Source of the DNA: Apostichopus parvimensis
Taxonomy: Eukaryota; Echinodermata; Holothuroidea; Aspidochirotida; Stichopodidae
DNA length: 49,414 nucleotides
NCBI GenBank assembly: GCA_000934455.1
Contig: KN886601.1
Span: 30,685-80,098, forward strand
Direction: 5' to 3'
In this document: piece after piece, positions 34,074 to 45,176 of the stretch
Position numbering within the stretch: position 1 is the stretch's first letter
Layout: each line of letters begins with the position of its first letter
The notes under the pieces: generated by a model
What the model saw: only the letters and a program-made list of their open reading frames with translations
Told to the model about the DNA's origin: nothing
The model's database searches: none
Translations under genes and position numbers: made by a program

Positions 34074-34533
34074 ATAGGGGTGTAGGTGGGGAGTGGTCTG
34101 GGTAGTACCTTTGCAGCTCCCATCTGTCGTTCATGTTCTGCATGTGGATGGGGCGCATACTTGGCCCAAACCACCCCACTACCTTCGTTAGTACCTCCTA
34201 GTAGTCGGTTGCACACACCGGCGGGTACACCCTGGGCACTGGCTTCGACTAGACTGCTAAACCTTCCGAAGGGAACAGTAACCATGCACTTGGTTGCTGG
34301 GAGAGACGTTTCTCTCCTAAGTGTGTGAAGACTGGAACGGCAAGGAGAGCGGAGGATCCTCTGGACAACGGTCTCTACGGCGGAACCAGCAAAGGCTTTG
34401 TGGAATGTCATGGGCGAGCCTTATAGTTACGGGGTAATCGGCCATCCACCTCTGAAGAGTCTGGGACCTCACAGAGTATAAGTCCTATAGTATACTATGG
34501 TTGCCACAAGAAGAAATAGAGATGATGTAACTG
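34074..34533 (+). other. LINE 5' region
   Basis: GC-richer than the surroundings. It starts TAGGGGTGTAGGTGGGG and leads without a long open frame to the EN-RT start at 34534. In this class the 5' region carries the internal promoter; no specific box could be assigned. Confidence 0.5.
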
Positions 34534-36012
34534 ATGGTGGGACCCCTGCAGCAACAGTTACGAAAAACAGTTACAGGGATGTCAAACAGTAAGAGGAGGA
34601 ATGATGACGCTGCTGATCCAAACTCAAATGAGAGATTGGTAGCTGACGGATCCACTTGGAAATTTCGACGGAATCCCTTAAAGTTGGGAACATGGAATGT
34701 TCGAACTATGTATCAAGCGGGGAAGTTTGAGAACGTTATCAAAGAAATGGATAATTACAAAATACAGATACTTGGGTTAGCGGAAGTTAGATGGTTAAAC
34801 TCTGGACAGATTGTCAAGGAGGGATACCAGATGTACTTCTCTGGTAACGACAAACATCATGTGAACGGCGTGGGGATCATAATGGAAAAGACTTTGGCAA
34901 GTTCGGTACAAGGATATTGGCCAATATCAGACAGAGTGATGATGGTCAAGATGGATGCTACGCTCTTCAATCTTGTAATCATCCAAGTGTATGCACCAAC
35001 ATCTGCACACAGTAGGGAAGAAACAGAGGAATTTTATGAAGACGTTAAGAAAGCTCTGGACCAAGCATCATCCCAAGACCTTCTGATAGTGATGGGAGAT
35101 TATAATGCCAAAATTGGACATGGTAAAGACGGCATCGAGGTCGGGAATTATGGGCTAGGGGAGAGAAATGAGCGAGGAGATATACTGGTTGAGTTCTGTA
35201 GGGAGAACGACCTTATAATAATGAACACTATGTTCCAACAACACCCACGAAGGCTGTTCACATGGAAGATGCCAGGAGATCGCAGCCGGAACCAGATCGA
35301 CTACATCATGGTCAGGAACCGATACAAGAACAGCTTCAAGAATGTTCAGACATATCCTGGTGCAGATGTGGGCAGCGACCACAGTCTCCTCATGGCTAAA
35401 GTGAAACTGCGACTTAAGATCCCGAGGACGAAAGTGATGACAGACCAGAAAGACCTAGATTGCCTGAAGACGAATGAAATGAGAGAGAGATACGCCATCG
35501 AAGTCAACAACAAATACGAATCGTTGATGATGGAGGAGAATGAGCAAACACCAAATGTTGAAAGAATGTGGGACTGTATAAAGCACAGCATAAAACATGC
35601 TACAGAGACTGTGCTGCCAAAGAGAAGGAACGAGAAAGGGAATAAATGGATGACGGAAGAAATACTAGACCTGATGGATGAGAGGAAAAGATCAAAATCC
35701 GAAGAGGAGTACCAACGTAAAGACAAGGAAATTAAGAAGAAATGTAAAAGAGCCAAGGAGGCATGGTATAAATCAAATTGTGAGGAGATTGAAGACCTGG
35801 AAAGGAGGCATGACATAAAGAGGATGCATGAAAAAGTCAAAGATCTTACTGACAGACGAAGGCACATAAAGAACACAGGCAGCTGTATAAAATCACATGA
35901 TGGGAACATGCTGTTTGAAAAAGAGAGCATTAACAAGAGATGGGTGGAATACATCTGCAATATATACAGTGATGTAGGTAGACCTGAGCGGATATACTCA
36001 TCGAAGAAGTAG
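34534..36012 (+). pseudogene. LINE AP-endonuclease and RT N-terminal region
   Basis: The 492-codon frame may start at ATG 34534 or at 34579 (MSNSKRRNDD). The APE-type endonuclease fold is clear: LGTWNVRTMYQAGKFENV, LGLAEVRWLNSG (catalytic Glu), LVIIQVYAPTSAHS, LIVMGDYNAKIGHG (Asp/Asn), RNQIDYIMVR and GADVGSDHSLLMAKV (the terminal Asp-His). It nicks target DNA to prime reverse transcription. After residue 300 the sequence is charged and helical (KKKCKRAKEAWYKSN), the usual link to RT. The frame ends at 36012, just after it should pass into frame 3 (IEEVEEAVKNLKNG begins at 36000). Confidence 0.88.
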
Positions 36013-36845
36013 AGGAAGCAGTGAAGAATCTTAAGAATGGTAAAACACCTGGTTGTGATGGAATTAGAGCTGAGGAGCTGAAGGCATTGGATTACAAAGG
36101 AATGGAGATACTAACATCACTCTGCAATGAGATGTATAGGTCTGGAGAGCTCCCAAAAGAACTCAAGCACTCACAATTCATCACTATTCCTAAGAAGAGC
36201 AATGCTACTGACTGTACTGACTATCGTACAATAAGCCTGATGAGTCACGTCACAAAAATACTACTGAGCATCATCATACGTCGAAATGCAAGGACTATTG
36301 AGCAAGAGATAGGAGACACCCAATCAGGATTCAGACCTGGAATAAGAACTAGAGAAGGTCTTTTCAATTTACGCATCATCCTTGATAAATATTTGAAGAT
36401 AGGTCAAGAAGTACACATATGTTTCATAGACTACGAAAAGGCTTTCGACAGGGTATACCATAAGGACATTATGAACTCACTTAAGAAACTGGACATTGAT
36501 GAGAATGATCTCAAGTTGATACAGACATTATACTGGGAGCAAACAGCATCAGTCAAATTTGAGGAAGGACAGTCTGATGTATTCACCATAGAACGAGGGG
36601 TCAGACAAGGGTGTGTTTTATATCCGAAGCTGTTCAATCTGTACACAGAAACCATCTTCAAAGAAATAGAAGACCTGAAGGGTGTTAGCATCGGTGGACG
36701 GAATGTGAACAACCTGCGATATGCAGACGACACAGCACTCTTGGCAGAAAATGAAGACCAACTGCAAAGAATAGTGAATGAGGTTAAAGAAAGGAGTGAG
36801 AGGATGGGCCTGAAAATGAAAACGAAGAAGTCAAAGCCATGCTAG
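36000..36845 (+). pseudogene. LINE reverse transcriptase core
   Basis: The third frame opens with NLKNGKTPGCDGI (RT motif 0/1), then TISLMSHVTKILLS, GDTQSGFRPGIRTREG, motif A VHICFIDYEKAFDRV, motif B ERGVRQGCVLYPKLFN and motif C LRYADDTALLAE (YADD at 36720-36731). The catalytic Asp of motif A and both of YADD are present. The frame ends at 36845 through a net one-base loss near 36832; the sequence continues in the next frame. Motif B has YPKLFN where relatives usually show SP-LFN. Confidence 0.88.
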
Positions 36846-37495
36846 TCAGTCGGTTAGACGAGGGGAAGGAGCTGAATATCAGAGTGAACGGAGAACTACT
36901 AGAACAGGTGAAGAGCTTCAAATATCTTGGACAAACGATAACCGATGATGGCCGCTGTGATAAAGAGATCAGGTCACGCATAGAAATTGCAAGAGGCTCC
37001 TTCATAAAGCTTAAAGACGTGCTGGCAAGTAAGAACATAAAGCTTGCAACAAGGAAAAGAATGGTGAGATGCTACGTCCTTTCAACCCTGCTGTATGCTT
37101 CAGAGACATGGACACTCTCTAAAGGGACAGAAAATAAGATTGAAGCCTTCGAGATGTGGCTGTATAGAAAGATGCTGAAAGTGTCTTACAAAGACAGGAT
37201 GAGCAATGAGGAGGTACTTAACAGGGTGAGCGAAGAGAGGAAGCTACTATCAGAGCTGAAAAACAGAAAGATGCAGTATATGGGCCACATCTTGCGATCG
37301 AATGGGCTTCAGAAACAACTTCTTGAAGGTAAGGTGGGGAGCAAAAGAAAAAGAGGGAGACCAAGGAACACGTGGTTGGCAGATATCCGGAATTGGACAG
37401 GAAAAAGCCTACACGATCTGGCACGAACAGCGGAGAATAGAACGAAGTGGCGAACCATGGCATCCAGAGCCTCGAAGGGACAAGGAACCATATAA
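36839..37495 (+). pseudogene. LINE reverse transcriptase, thumb and C-terminal region
   Basis: From MLVSR at 36839 the frame includes VKSFKYLGQTITDDG, CYVLSTLLYASETWTLSK, EMWLYRKMLKVSYKDRM, MQYMGHILRSNGLQ and GRPRNTWLADIRNWTG, the conserved distal blocks of this endonuclease-RT family. Stop at 37493-37495, about 12 bases before the simple-repeat tail, so the 3' UTR is very short. The ATG is not a true start; the part belongs to the same polyprotein. Confidence 0.85.
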
Positions 37496-37518
37496 GATAT
37501 AAGAAGAAATAATGATGA

Positions 37519-38980
37519 TGTTTCCAAGAAAATTCCAAATCATTAGCCTGTAATTTATTCCAATATTTTCATCATGATGCGATCAAGTATTTATTTAAAG
37601 CAAAACTCTATGGAACTACTAGGAAGGGCACTCTTAATAACCTTGCTAATTTAACATTGGCTTAGACATCATATGCTGAGGGGAGGGGAGGTGGGGGGGG
37701 TCGTAATCCTCAGTAGTGAAAATCAAATTTGTCTCAAAATCGATGCCAAGACGTTTTGGAGCCAAATACAGCGTGATCCTTCACATGAACGGTAGGAATA
37801 ATAAAACAAAAATGAATGAAAATGAAAATTCGTTCTCTCTGTCCCCACTCCCCCCCCCCCCTTATCTGGCGAAATGGTGTAAACGGGTGTAAACGGGTGT
37901 AAAAGTAAGAGGAGGGGGTGGGAGTGCTCCACTTTCTAAACTCTCTAATGTACCGGAATGTTGCAAAATGTTATTTGGATCAGGTAGTCGTCTTGTGATA
38001 TCGTAACAATCTTTTACCAATCGTTAGAGAAACAAATCTCAGATTGAAAAAGCCAGCAATCGCAAAATTTGCCAGAATTTGTTGTGATCACTGGGTGAGC
38101 AAGGTTTGTGTTTGCATGCATTAATGTGCACGTCATTTGTGCTGTGAAGTTAAGTTACCCTTGCTTATTCCCCTCCCCCGGGCCCCCTTAATAGGCCATC
38201 GCTAGGTTAATACGTACTTCCATGATATAACACACCGCCCCCCTTTTTTTTATTTAAAAATCTACAATTAGGGTGGTACTAAATAAAGGGACCTTCTTTA
38301 AAAAGATAATATTACAACATCCGGGCGGATGCAGGTTATTAGAATAGATTGGGAGGTGTGTGATTTTGCAAACATTTATATATATATGTAGGCTCACTGG
38401 AAATTTTGAGTTAAAATGTTGAACCTTTAAAGATAAAGTAAAAACAAGACGAAATTGTGAGGAAATAGTTAACTTTTTTAGAAAAATTAGAAATTCTGAG
38501 ATCAAAACTTGACATATCCAACGTCCTATTACGGGACCACCGGCCGGACGTAGTATCTACAAAACTAAAATTCTTCTGGGAGATTCCCCCTAACCACACC
38601 GATTAATAATTGTCGTTCCCTTCACATTTCGAGAGTCTTACGCAGAGGGTGTGTGTATGGGGGGGGGGGGGGGGGGGGACAAATGCTAACACTGTTTGCC
38701 TCACTTAGGTTCCTTCTGGCTGTTTGAGAGTCGTAAATTTTCTGCTGGAGTTGTTTGAACGAAGTTTATTGCTTTGGTCTTGTCGGGTCTCAATCTCAGT
38801 TCAATGTGATGTGAAGGCCGGATTTCCTGCAGTGTGTTAGTATTGCTGTGTGACGTTACACTTTGTAACACGCTTTGTGTATATACCCCAGCTTGACGTA
38901 TGTACGGGAGAGTAAACCAGACATGCACATTGACGGCTTGCAGACATTGCAAAACGTCAACAATCTGAAATTACCGTTTT
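37519..38980. other. Non-coding stretch
   Basis: AT-rich with poly-G/poly-C runs near 37690, 37850 and 38660 and a short tandem GGTGTAAAC motif at 37877-37901. No exon recognised. Confidence 0.4.
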
Positions 38981-39260
38981 GAGGAGATGTACTATTTTTG
39001 TTTCCACTAATATGTGTAAAACGGTATCATTTTGAAAGTTACCATCAGTTAGGACACTTGCAACCATCTTGACAAAACGTAAAAACATCTGAAATTTAGT
39101 GTCTTGACGAGACACAGGAACTATGCAAAACGGCATTTTACAATCTGAAAATTACCGTTTTGTACATTTACTACCAACTTGCAAATCTAGTCAAATTACG
39201 AAAATTTTCGTTTTGCACACTCGCTACGATACTTGTTTAACAAGATGTGGTATGTCTGCA
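38940..39260. repeat. Degenerate repeats of CAATCTGAAATTACCGTTTTG upstream of the receptor gene
   Basis: CAAAACG, CAATCTGAAA and TTACCGTTTTG recur at about 38950-38982 and 39123-39160, with further AAAACGGTA / TTTTCGTTTTG variants between and after. The spacing is about 180 bp. It lies 0.5-0.8 kb upstream of the receptor start codon, so a regulatory role is conceivable but unsupported. Confidence 0.45.
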
Positions 39261-39745
39261 AAATGCGATTTTCAGATTTAGACGTTTGGACAGATAGAGT
39301 GTCTCCTCTAACCGGTAATTTCCAGAGTTGTTACGGTTTTCGTTATAGAAACTCTGGCTCATTCGTCTATGTACATGTTTCTTCTACGCTTCCGTACGTA
39401 AAATTTTCTTTTTTTCATTAATCCCGCCCACATCTTGGGAACGTGCAAGGAACAACAGGCAAGGAACTTCCGTATTGGTGAAAAACTATAGCATACACAA
39501 TTGCCAGTGAGAGCAGTAGCAAAAAGTTCGTATTTGGTAATGATAAATACCTTTCAATGCACAGAGATAACTCAATACATCTTTTCGTGGGACTTTTACA
39601 GTGTACACAAAATAGTTAGTAAAGCTTCTAAATAAAACGAAGTTTCTAAACAGACGACTAAAAGAGCGGTTTAATTCACAAAGAACGCCTTAGAGGTTGG
39701 AATACATCCTTGTGAATATAATTTAATAAGGATGATAAGTATATA

Positions 39746-42700
39746 ATGGATCCTTTCGTGAAAGTTGGTGCAATAAATCGTTATATTGTTTTCTTCAGCT
39801 GGATACTTTTAGTCCGATGTGTCAATGGTAAGTTGGTTAGTCCGCAAGCAAGAGTAGTACGTGAATTTGCCATTGTAATGGATGCTCCAATAGCCTATAT
39901 GTAGTTCTCAGACAGGCAGAGGAAATTCTGCAAAAGTTGTGCATCCGCTGAGCTGAAATATGCGGAATATACATTGTTCTATATTTAAGTTATATGCTAA
40001 TGCTGAATTTGGTATCCCAATTGTTCAAATAATAGAATCCTTAAATCCTAATTTGGCCTCAATTTACAGTTAGGTCTAATTGTGGATGGCAACCATAATC
40101 AGCTATACGTACTTCACAAAAATTATTAACTTTGGAATCATTATATTTTATGATATGTCTAGGCCCAGTCTAGGCCTAACTGGGAGCAATTATAGAACAC
40201 CACACCACGCAAAAACACCCCTCAAATCGAGTGGCTATATGTAGAGTTTTCCAAGTCCAAAGGTGTCCTGGAGTGGCTACACTATAGCTCGCTGTATCGG
40301 ATACTTCTTCAAATACCATTGCAGTACGTATTAAAATGAGAACGACCCATTATTGCCCTTAATCATTTCCTACTCGTGTTAAATGTCAAAGTTTTCCCCA
40401 CAAAAAGCTGCATTCAAAGTTTTCCCTGGAGAGTTACTACACTGCAGGCTCTGTCGGTTATACATAAAATAGAAGTATTATTATGCAAGTTTAATGTTAA
40501 GAAAGTTGGAAAATATTTCTTAGTCCAAATTTGGTTTTCCTGGGAGTGGCTACACCGGCTGCATTGGATACTTCATCAAATAGCCATGCGGTTTTACAAT
40601 GACATGCGTCAATCTTTGTTTTACTGTGTGGGCATGTGTGTACGATGTAGCCGCAGTATGGCGTTTACACCGTGGACTTTGTGTTTGCGTGGTATTTTAT
40701 AGTATTGCCCCTAACTGGTCTGAGTGGTCTCTGTCTATATATAGGCCTGAATTAAGTTAGCTTGATCATTAATAAAGGGATTTTACTCTTAATCGACCTC
40801 TTCTTTTTAAAGAGGGTTTCATATCAAATGATCGACATAATTACAGTCTTACTCACTAGTTTTATACAGACCCGTCAACTCTCCCGGTTTTACCGGGAGA
40901 CTCCCGGCTTTTACCCGAATCCCGGCCTCCCGGTTTCATATTCTATTCTCCCGGTTTTTAATGTTTCATCACTTGCGACATTTCTGAAAATAGCCAAAAA
41001 TTAGTCCTATGCTTAGTAATTCCCCACAGTCACGCTGAACAGTAAAGGCTATTCAGTGTAGTTCGCAAGAACAAGACAGACAGTCGGTCATGTCTCAAGC
41101 TTGATGGGACTCTATCTAGCATACTAGCCATGAAGTCACAGTACCCAGAGTCCACTGTTCCCTGTTTCAAATGGAAGCCTACTAAAGAAACCCTGTAGAA
41201 AGCGAAGCAAGCTGCTGTAAACTACAACAAGAAACACTGATTGGATGATTCTCTCACTGTATTGCATAAGTAGACTATACTTATTTAGGAGTATTTATAT
41301 CATTTCAGTTGAAAATTACCAACCTCCCTATTTTCCCCTTGTTCTCCCTATTTTTTGGCCCTGAAAAATGTTATTCTCCCTATTTTGGTGTTGGTCCTAG
41401 TCCAACACCAGTCGCCGTCGGCTTGCCACTCTGCACTCCGCCCGGTCGCATGACACTCGTGCCATCGACCGGGCAACGCGAGGAGCCTTCTCTCCTCTCT
41501 CTCTTCCCTCTCTTCTCTCCTCTTTCTCCTCTCTTCTCACTTCTCTGTAACTAAACTTACTAACATATTGTAGACTTTCAAGTGTCACCAACACCATTTT
41601 TCTGTTTTTCATTTTGCAGCCCAGTCATTTGCCAATATCGCAGTCTTACTGAACAGTCCACTCATAAGTGACAGCCTTGATTCGACTATAACAGTTTTCA
41701 AATTTAGTAATCAGAGTGTGCAGTTTGATAAAGCCGAGTTCCAGGGTGGCCCACTTGCAGAACAAAGGCTGATGCTCACTGGAAATGATCCTGCTAATTA
41801 TGGCACCATAGAAGAAGATAATTCTTCAGCAAAGTTGATTATGGAAACAGATCTCCCTGTAAATCAGAAAGTTGGTATCTACACCATAACAATATCTGAA
41901 GGTTCTGAGACTGAACAGCTGCTGCGTGTGGTACTACTAAATCAATACCGTAAGTTTGGAATCCCAGCAGGCAATGGTAAAGTACAGTAGCTTTAATAAG
42001 GTTGCTGGTCTTGGTATTATTGTTCAACTTTCTACTGATTTTATCCGGGTTTTCTGCAGCAGGAGTGGAACACAGTTTGTAGTTGTATGATGTGTGCGAC
42101 TAGAAAAAAAACCTTTAAACTGTTTGAATTAAACAGAAATGTTGAAACTTTGAAAGGGAAATTTAATTTAGAGAGAATAGTCAAAATTTCAAGAACAAAA
42201 GTCAAAACTACCAATCCCATTAGTTTTTCTACCCCTTAACTTTTTGCTATCTTTCTACTCCACTTATGCAATTGCTAAAAAGGGAGAACGATAAAAATAT
42301 ATTATTTAAGATCAACTGCAATTTATGAATTATTGAAGCTGAATAGTGCAGCGTGAAGTTTGATGATCTTTGAAATGATCAAAGGTAGTTTGGGCCAATA
42401 TGAATGCAATAGGAATGTGAATATGCAATATTATCAATGATACAGTTGAAGTTCCTAAGTTTGTAATATACACAAGTGAATGATTGAATTTTTGTTTCCA
42501 GTTTCCCTGTAGTCCCGAGATATGTATTAAAATTGTGCTCTTTTGAATTTAGTGTTCATGTCTAACTTGGAGAGCGTTGTAGTCAAATGGTTATTAAAGG
42601 CAATGAAGTTTGCGATCTAAGGGATTGCAGGTTTAAGTCCAGCTGGTCAGATATGAGTCCTTGGGCAAGGCACTTTAGCTCCATTGCCTCTCTTCACCCA

Positions 42701-43448
42701 GGTGTGCCAATGGGGACTTGTGTGGTAACTTGTGAACTAGATGGTGTGCCGATTTGTGGCTGCACCCTATGGAAACTCCCCTGAGGATCATTGCAGGTTT
42801 AAGTCTAACTGGCCAGATATGAGTCCTTGGGCAAGGCACTTTAGCTCCATTGCCTCTCTTCACCCAGGTGTGCCAACGGGGACTTGTGTGGTAACTTGTA
42901 AACTAGGTGGTGTGCAGATTTGTGGCTGCACCCTATGGACATTCCCCTGAGGGGACATGAAGATGTGGCACACTGTAATGTTTGAATGGTGCACACTTGG
43001 GTGAGTGGGTACGTGAGAAAATTACCAATGACCAGCAGTTAACTGTTGTAAGATCATGTGAAAAGGCCTTGCCTCCATACCAGCCTGTAAAAACCTTGAA
43101 CTTTAACCTTAAAACTTTAAAATAGAATAAAAAATATGTATGTCCAAAATTTAATATATTTTCAATGTTTTTTTTTAACTTTAGCATCTATCACCCCAGT
43201 TGAATACTCTACAGTAGTGGTACGTGGACAAGAGGCCCGAGTTTCTGTGTCATCATCAGTATTGCAGTCGACACTGAGATGGCGCAGGGATGGACGTTTC
43301 TGTAGATCAATAATCAATGATTGTACATGTTCGCAAGTTACTTCATGCACTGTTCCAACTTCCCAGCTGTCAGACTCATTTGTAATGGAATCATTCCAAA
43401 GTGGAGGAGACCCTTCCAACCATGCTATTATGAACGTTATTATCAGAG
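39746..43448 (+). CDS. Tie/angiopoietin-receptor-like gene, first three exons (intact, continues beyond window)
   Basis: Exon 1 (39746-39827) starts at ATG in TATAATGG and encodes a signal peptide: MDPFVKVGAINRY, a hydrophobic core IVFFSWILLV, and cleavage likely near VNA-Q. Exon 2 (41620-41949; FANIAVLLNSPLIS, VGIYTITISEGSE) and exon 3 (43185-43448; EARVSVSSSVLQSTLRWRRD with four cysteines, including DCTCSQVTSC) form an extracellular N-terminal domain and an Ig-like region. All joints are phase 1 with GTAAGT-type donors. The last exon ends in MNVIIR|, exactly where the EGF exon beginning RGRNVFGQNG at 6543 would follow in a paralogue. No stop or shift is visible. The next exons (EGF, FN3, membrane, kinase) are not seen in the remaining 6 kb and should lie to the right. 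Identification as Tie-like rests on the signal peptide, the exon phases, the joint and the family pattern, not on a kinase domain. Confidence 0.72.
40200..40690. repeat. Diverged direct repeat in receptor intron 1
   Basis: CCTGGAGTGGCTACA, TGTATCGGATACTTCTTCAAAT at about 40267-40316 matches CTGGGAGTGGCTACA, TGCATTGGATACTTCATCAAAT at about 40540-40585. A third weak copy is near 40425. Family unknown. Confidence 0.5.
40860..41400 (+). mobile_element. hAT-like DNA transposon relic with CTCCCGG ends
   Basis: The left end (about 40868) has CGTCAACTCTCCCGG repeats that fold on themselves (CTCCCGGTTTTACCGGGAG). The right part has ACCTCCCTATTTT repeats up to about 41390. Between them, 41064-41240 reads RKNKTDSRSCLKLDGTL, PCFKWKPTKETL, TAG (41196-41198), then KAKQAAVNYNKKH and a stop. 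This resembles the C-terminal end of hAT transposase-derived proteins of the ZNF862/KIAA1586 type. Only this fragment of the transposase remains. It lies in intron 1 of the Tie-like gene in the same orientation. Confidence 0.55.
41490..41550. repeat. Pyrimidine (TC) tract
   Basis: About 60 bases of nearly pure C/T in CTCTCTTCCCTCTTCTCTCC-like order, roughly 70 bases before the exon 2 acceptor of the receptor gene. It may simply be a microsatellite, and is in the range where it might influence splicing. Confidence 0.6.
42555..42960 (+). mobile_element. tRNA-derived SINE with tandemly duplicated body
   Basis: A box TAGTCAAATGG (42580-42590) and B box GGTTTAAGTCC (42630-42640) are correctly spaced for an internal Pol III promoter. 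The body contains CTTGGGCAAGGCACTTTAGC and CTCTTCACCCAGGTG, a block of the type shared by many aquatic-animal SINEs. The body plus B box (166 bp) is duplicated: 42622-42787 and 42788-42953, about 90% identical. It lies in intron 2 of the Tie-like gene. Confidence 0.75.
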
Positions 43449-43459
43449 GTAAGTTTTGC

Positions 43460-44920
43460 ACGAAGGTTGATTTCTTTCCTTAAACAAACGTCAAACAAAT
43501 CACTTTCTGTTAACAATGTTCTGACACAAATTTTTGGAGTAATACACAGATGAACCTTTCTGAAATAGGTTGTGTACCTTAAAAATTTGAGAGAAAAATT
43601 GTCAGCTATTCAAGAGTTTCTGTTGTTTTTCAAAATCCATATTGGTTACAAATAATTAAATCTGTTTGAACTCCTACCTCCATCTTTGCATTCTGGCTAC
43701 ATGGACATTTGTTGAAGTCTGCATAAGGTTCAGACCCTCCAGCTATCACATCAAATTCCAAATGTTACTGCATATATTCTTTTCAATAGCATGCTTGCAG
43801 TCTATTTCCAAGGAAGTATGAACCTGTCAGCATAATGGCATAATGTTTACATCAATGCTGTATATGTATGTGATGGTGCTCTGCAATTAGTCTAGAGTCT
43901 ATCCACTACTTACCTAACGGAAAAAAAGGTGCAACTCCCAGAAAGGAAATAGCACAGAGAAAAGATCAAAGAGGAGGTTATGTTACATCATTAATTTCCA
44001 ATGGTACCTGAGTCTATGACACAGCATGAATGGTCTAAAATTGAACAAGAACTGCAGATACACAGATACAGTACGTGGAACAGACACTGTAACTAACTTT
44101 AGCTGATACATTAGTACACTAGTACATTTGTTGTGTGTGATATACTGTAGCCCTCATTCAAAATATGTTGAATATTTTGAAAAGCTCTTTTGTATTCAAG
44201 ATATATACATTTGAAGTTTTGATAAATCCGAGGAAACTACAACTTTCTGTGTTGACCCTTTAGCCCTTAATAAATTAACTACTAATTATAAGCCCACAAA
44301 TATCATTTGAATAATGTCATATTCCTCTTTTCAAAAAAGACAACAAAGTATTTCAAAAAACTGTCTTAGGCCACAAACCTGCATTCAGTGCGTGTCCTTG
44401 AATTGATGGTTGTGAAAACGAAGGAATAACATTTCGAAAGATTAGGCAGTCACCTCCTATACATCATCAATGTGCATAATTAGCTAATGTTTATTCATAT
44501 AAACAAAACAAATGGAGAAAAAACTTGTAGAAATAGTCAATCTTTGATGGAATTTTATTGTTGTTGAAGCTATTTTCATGATTTCTAATGCCTATTAGAG
44601 TGCTTAGGACAATGTGGTCTATAGGTGTCTGTAGACCTTTTGACCTTTCGACCTTTCGTAGCATACAGGTTCCTGCACGGAGCTGGCACTACTTCTCCCT
44701 GCATGGCTCATATGGTTTGCATGCACCGCTGCTTTATAACAATGACTGTTTATAACAATGACTGTTTATAACAATGAAAGAGATCTCCCATGGCAGACAA
44801 AGTGACACCTATATATATTGAAAGGAAAAATAGGATACCACACTTTTAGATATGTAATTATGCTCATCTAAATACATATTTTTCCTAAACTCAAGATATG
44901 TTTGATCGAATGCACTCCTT
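43460..44920. other. Non-coding stretch (receptor intron 3)
   Basis: No EGF-type exon found. Contains a 16-bp tandem repeat (AACAATGACTGTTTAT) x3 at about 44737-44780 and a TTTTGACCTTTCGACC stutter near 44640. Confidence 0.45.
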
Positions 44921-44930
44921 TGACTGCCTT

Positions 44931-45176
44931 AAAGGTAGTCTGTATAGGCCCCAAATTATAGTACGCTATAATTGCTAGAAGTTTTCAGGACTTTCCTGGA
45001 GGTCTAAACTCTCCAAATTGTTCTCAGACAGTTTTAAGGAACACAAAAGATGACTGAATGACCCAGTGAGGAAACTTTCCTAGCTCGAAGGTTGGAATAA
45101 AAACAATTTAAGAATTTTGACCAAAGGTGACCATATATGAATATATAGCATATTTGGGGCCAATACAGCATACCTT
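44931..45176. mobile_element. MITE-like element with about 24-bp terminal inverted repeats
   Basis: Left end AAGGTAGTCTGTATAGGCCC and right end, read in complement, AAGGTATGCTGTATTGGCCC match at 17 of 20 positions and continue CCAAAT on both sides. The 245-bp interior is non-coding. No convincing target-site duplication, so the superfamily is undecided. Confidence 0.6.

Larger units (their letters stand above)
34074..37518 (+). mobile_element. APE-type non-LTR retrotransposon (RTE-like, nearly full length)
   Basis: About 3.4 kb of clearly less AT-rich sequence comprises a 460-base 5' region, an AP-endonuclease domain, a reverse transcriptase and a short 3' region ending in ATAAGATATAAGAAGAAATAATGATGATG-type simple repeat. 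A 12-bp sequence AAATAATGATGA stands just before it (34062-34073) and at its end (37507-37518), a candidate target-site duplication, although the simple-repeat tail makes chance possible. One EN-RT open frame without an ORF1, about 3.3 kb length and a microsatellite tail suggest the RTE group; the clade is not proved. Two frameshifts (near 35990 and 36832) inactivate it. Confidence 0.85.

Noticed and set aside
35346-35960. 204-codon minus-strand open frame
   Set aside because: It is the complement of the LINE endonuclease-RT region; Ser/Leu/Phe-rich composition reflects A-rich codons on the other strand.
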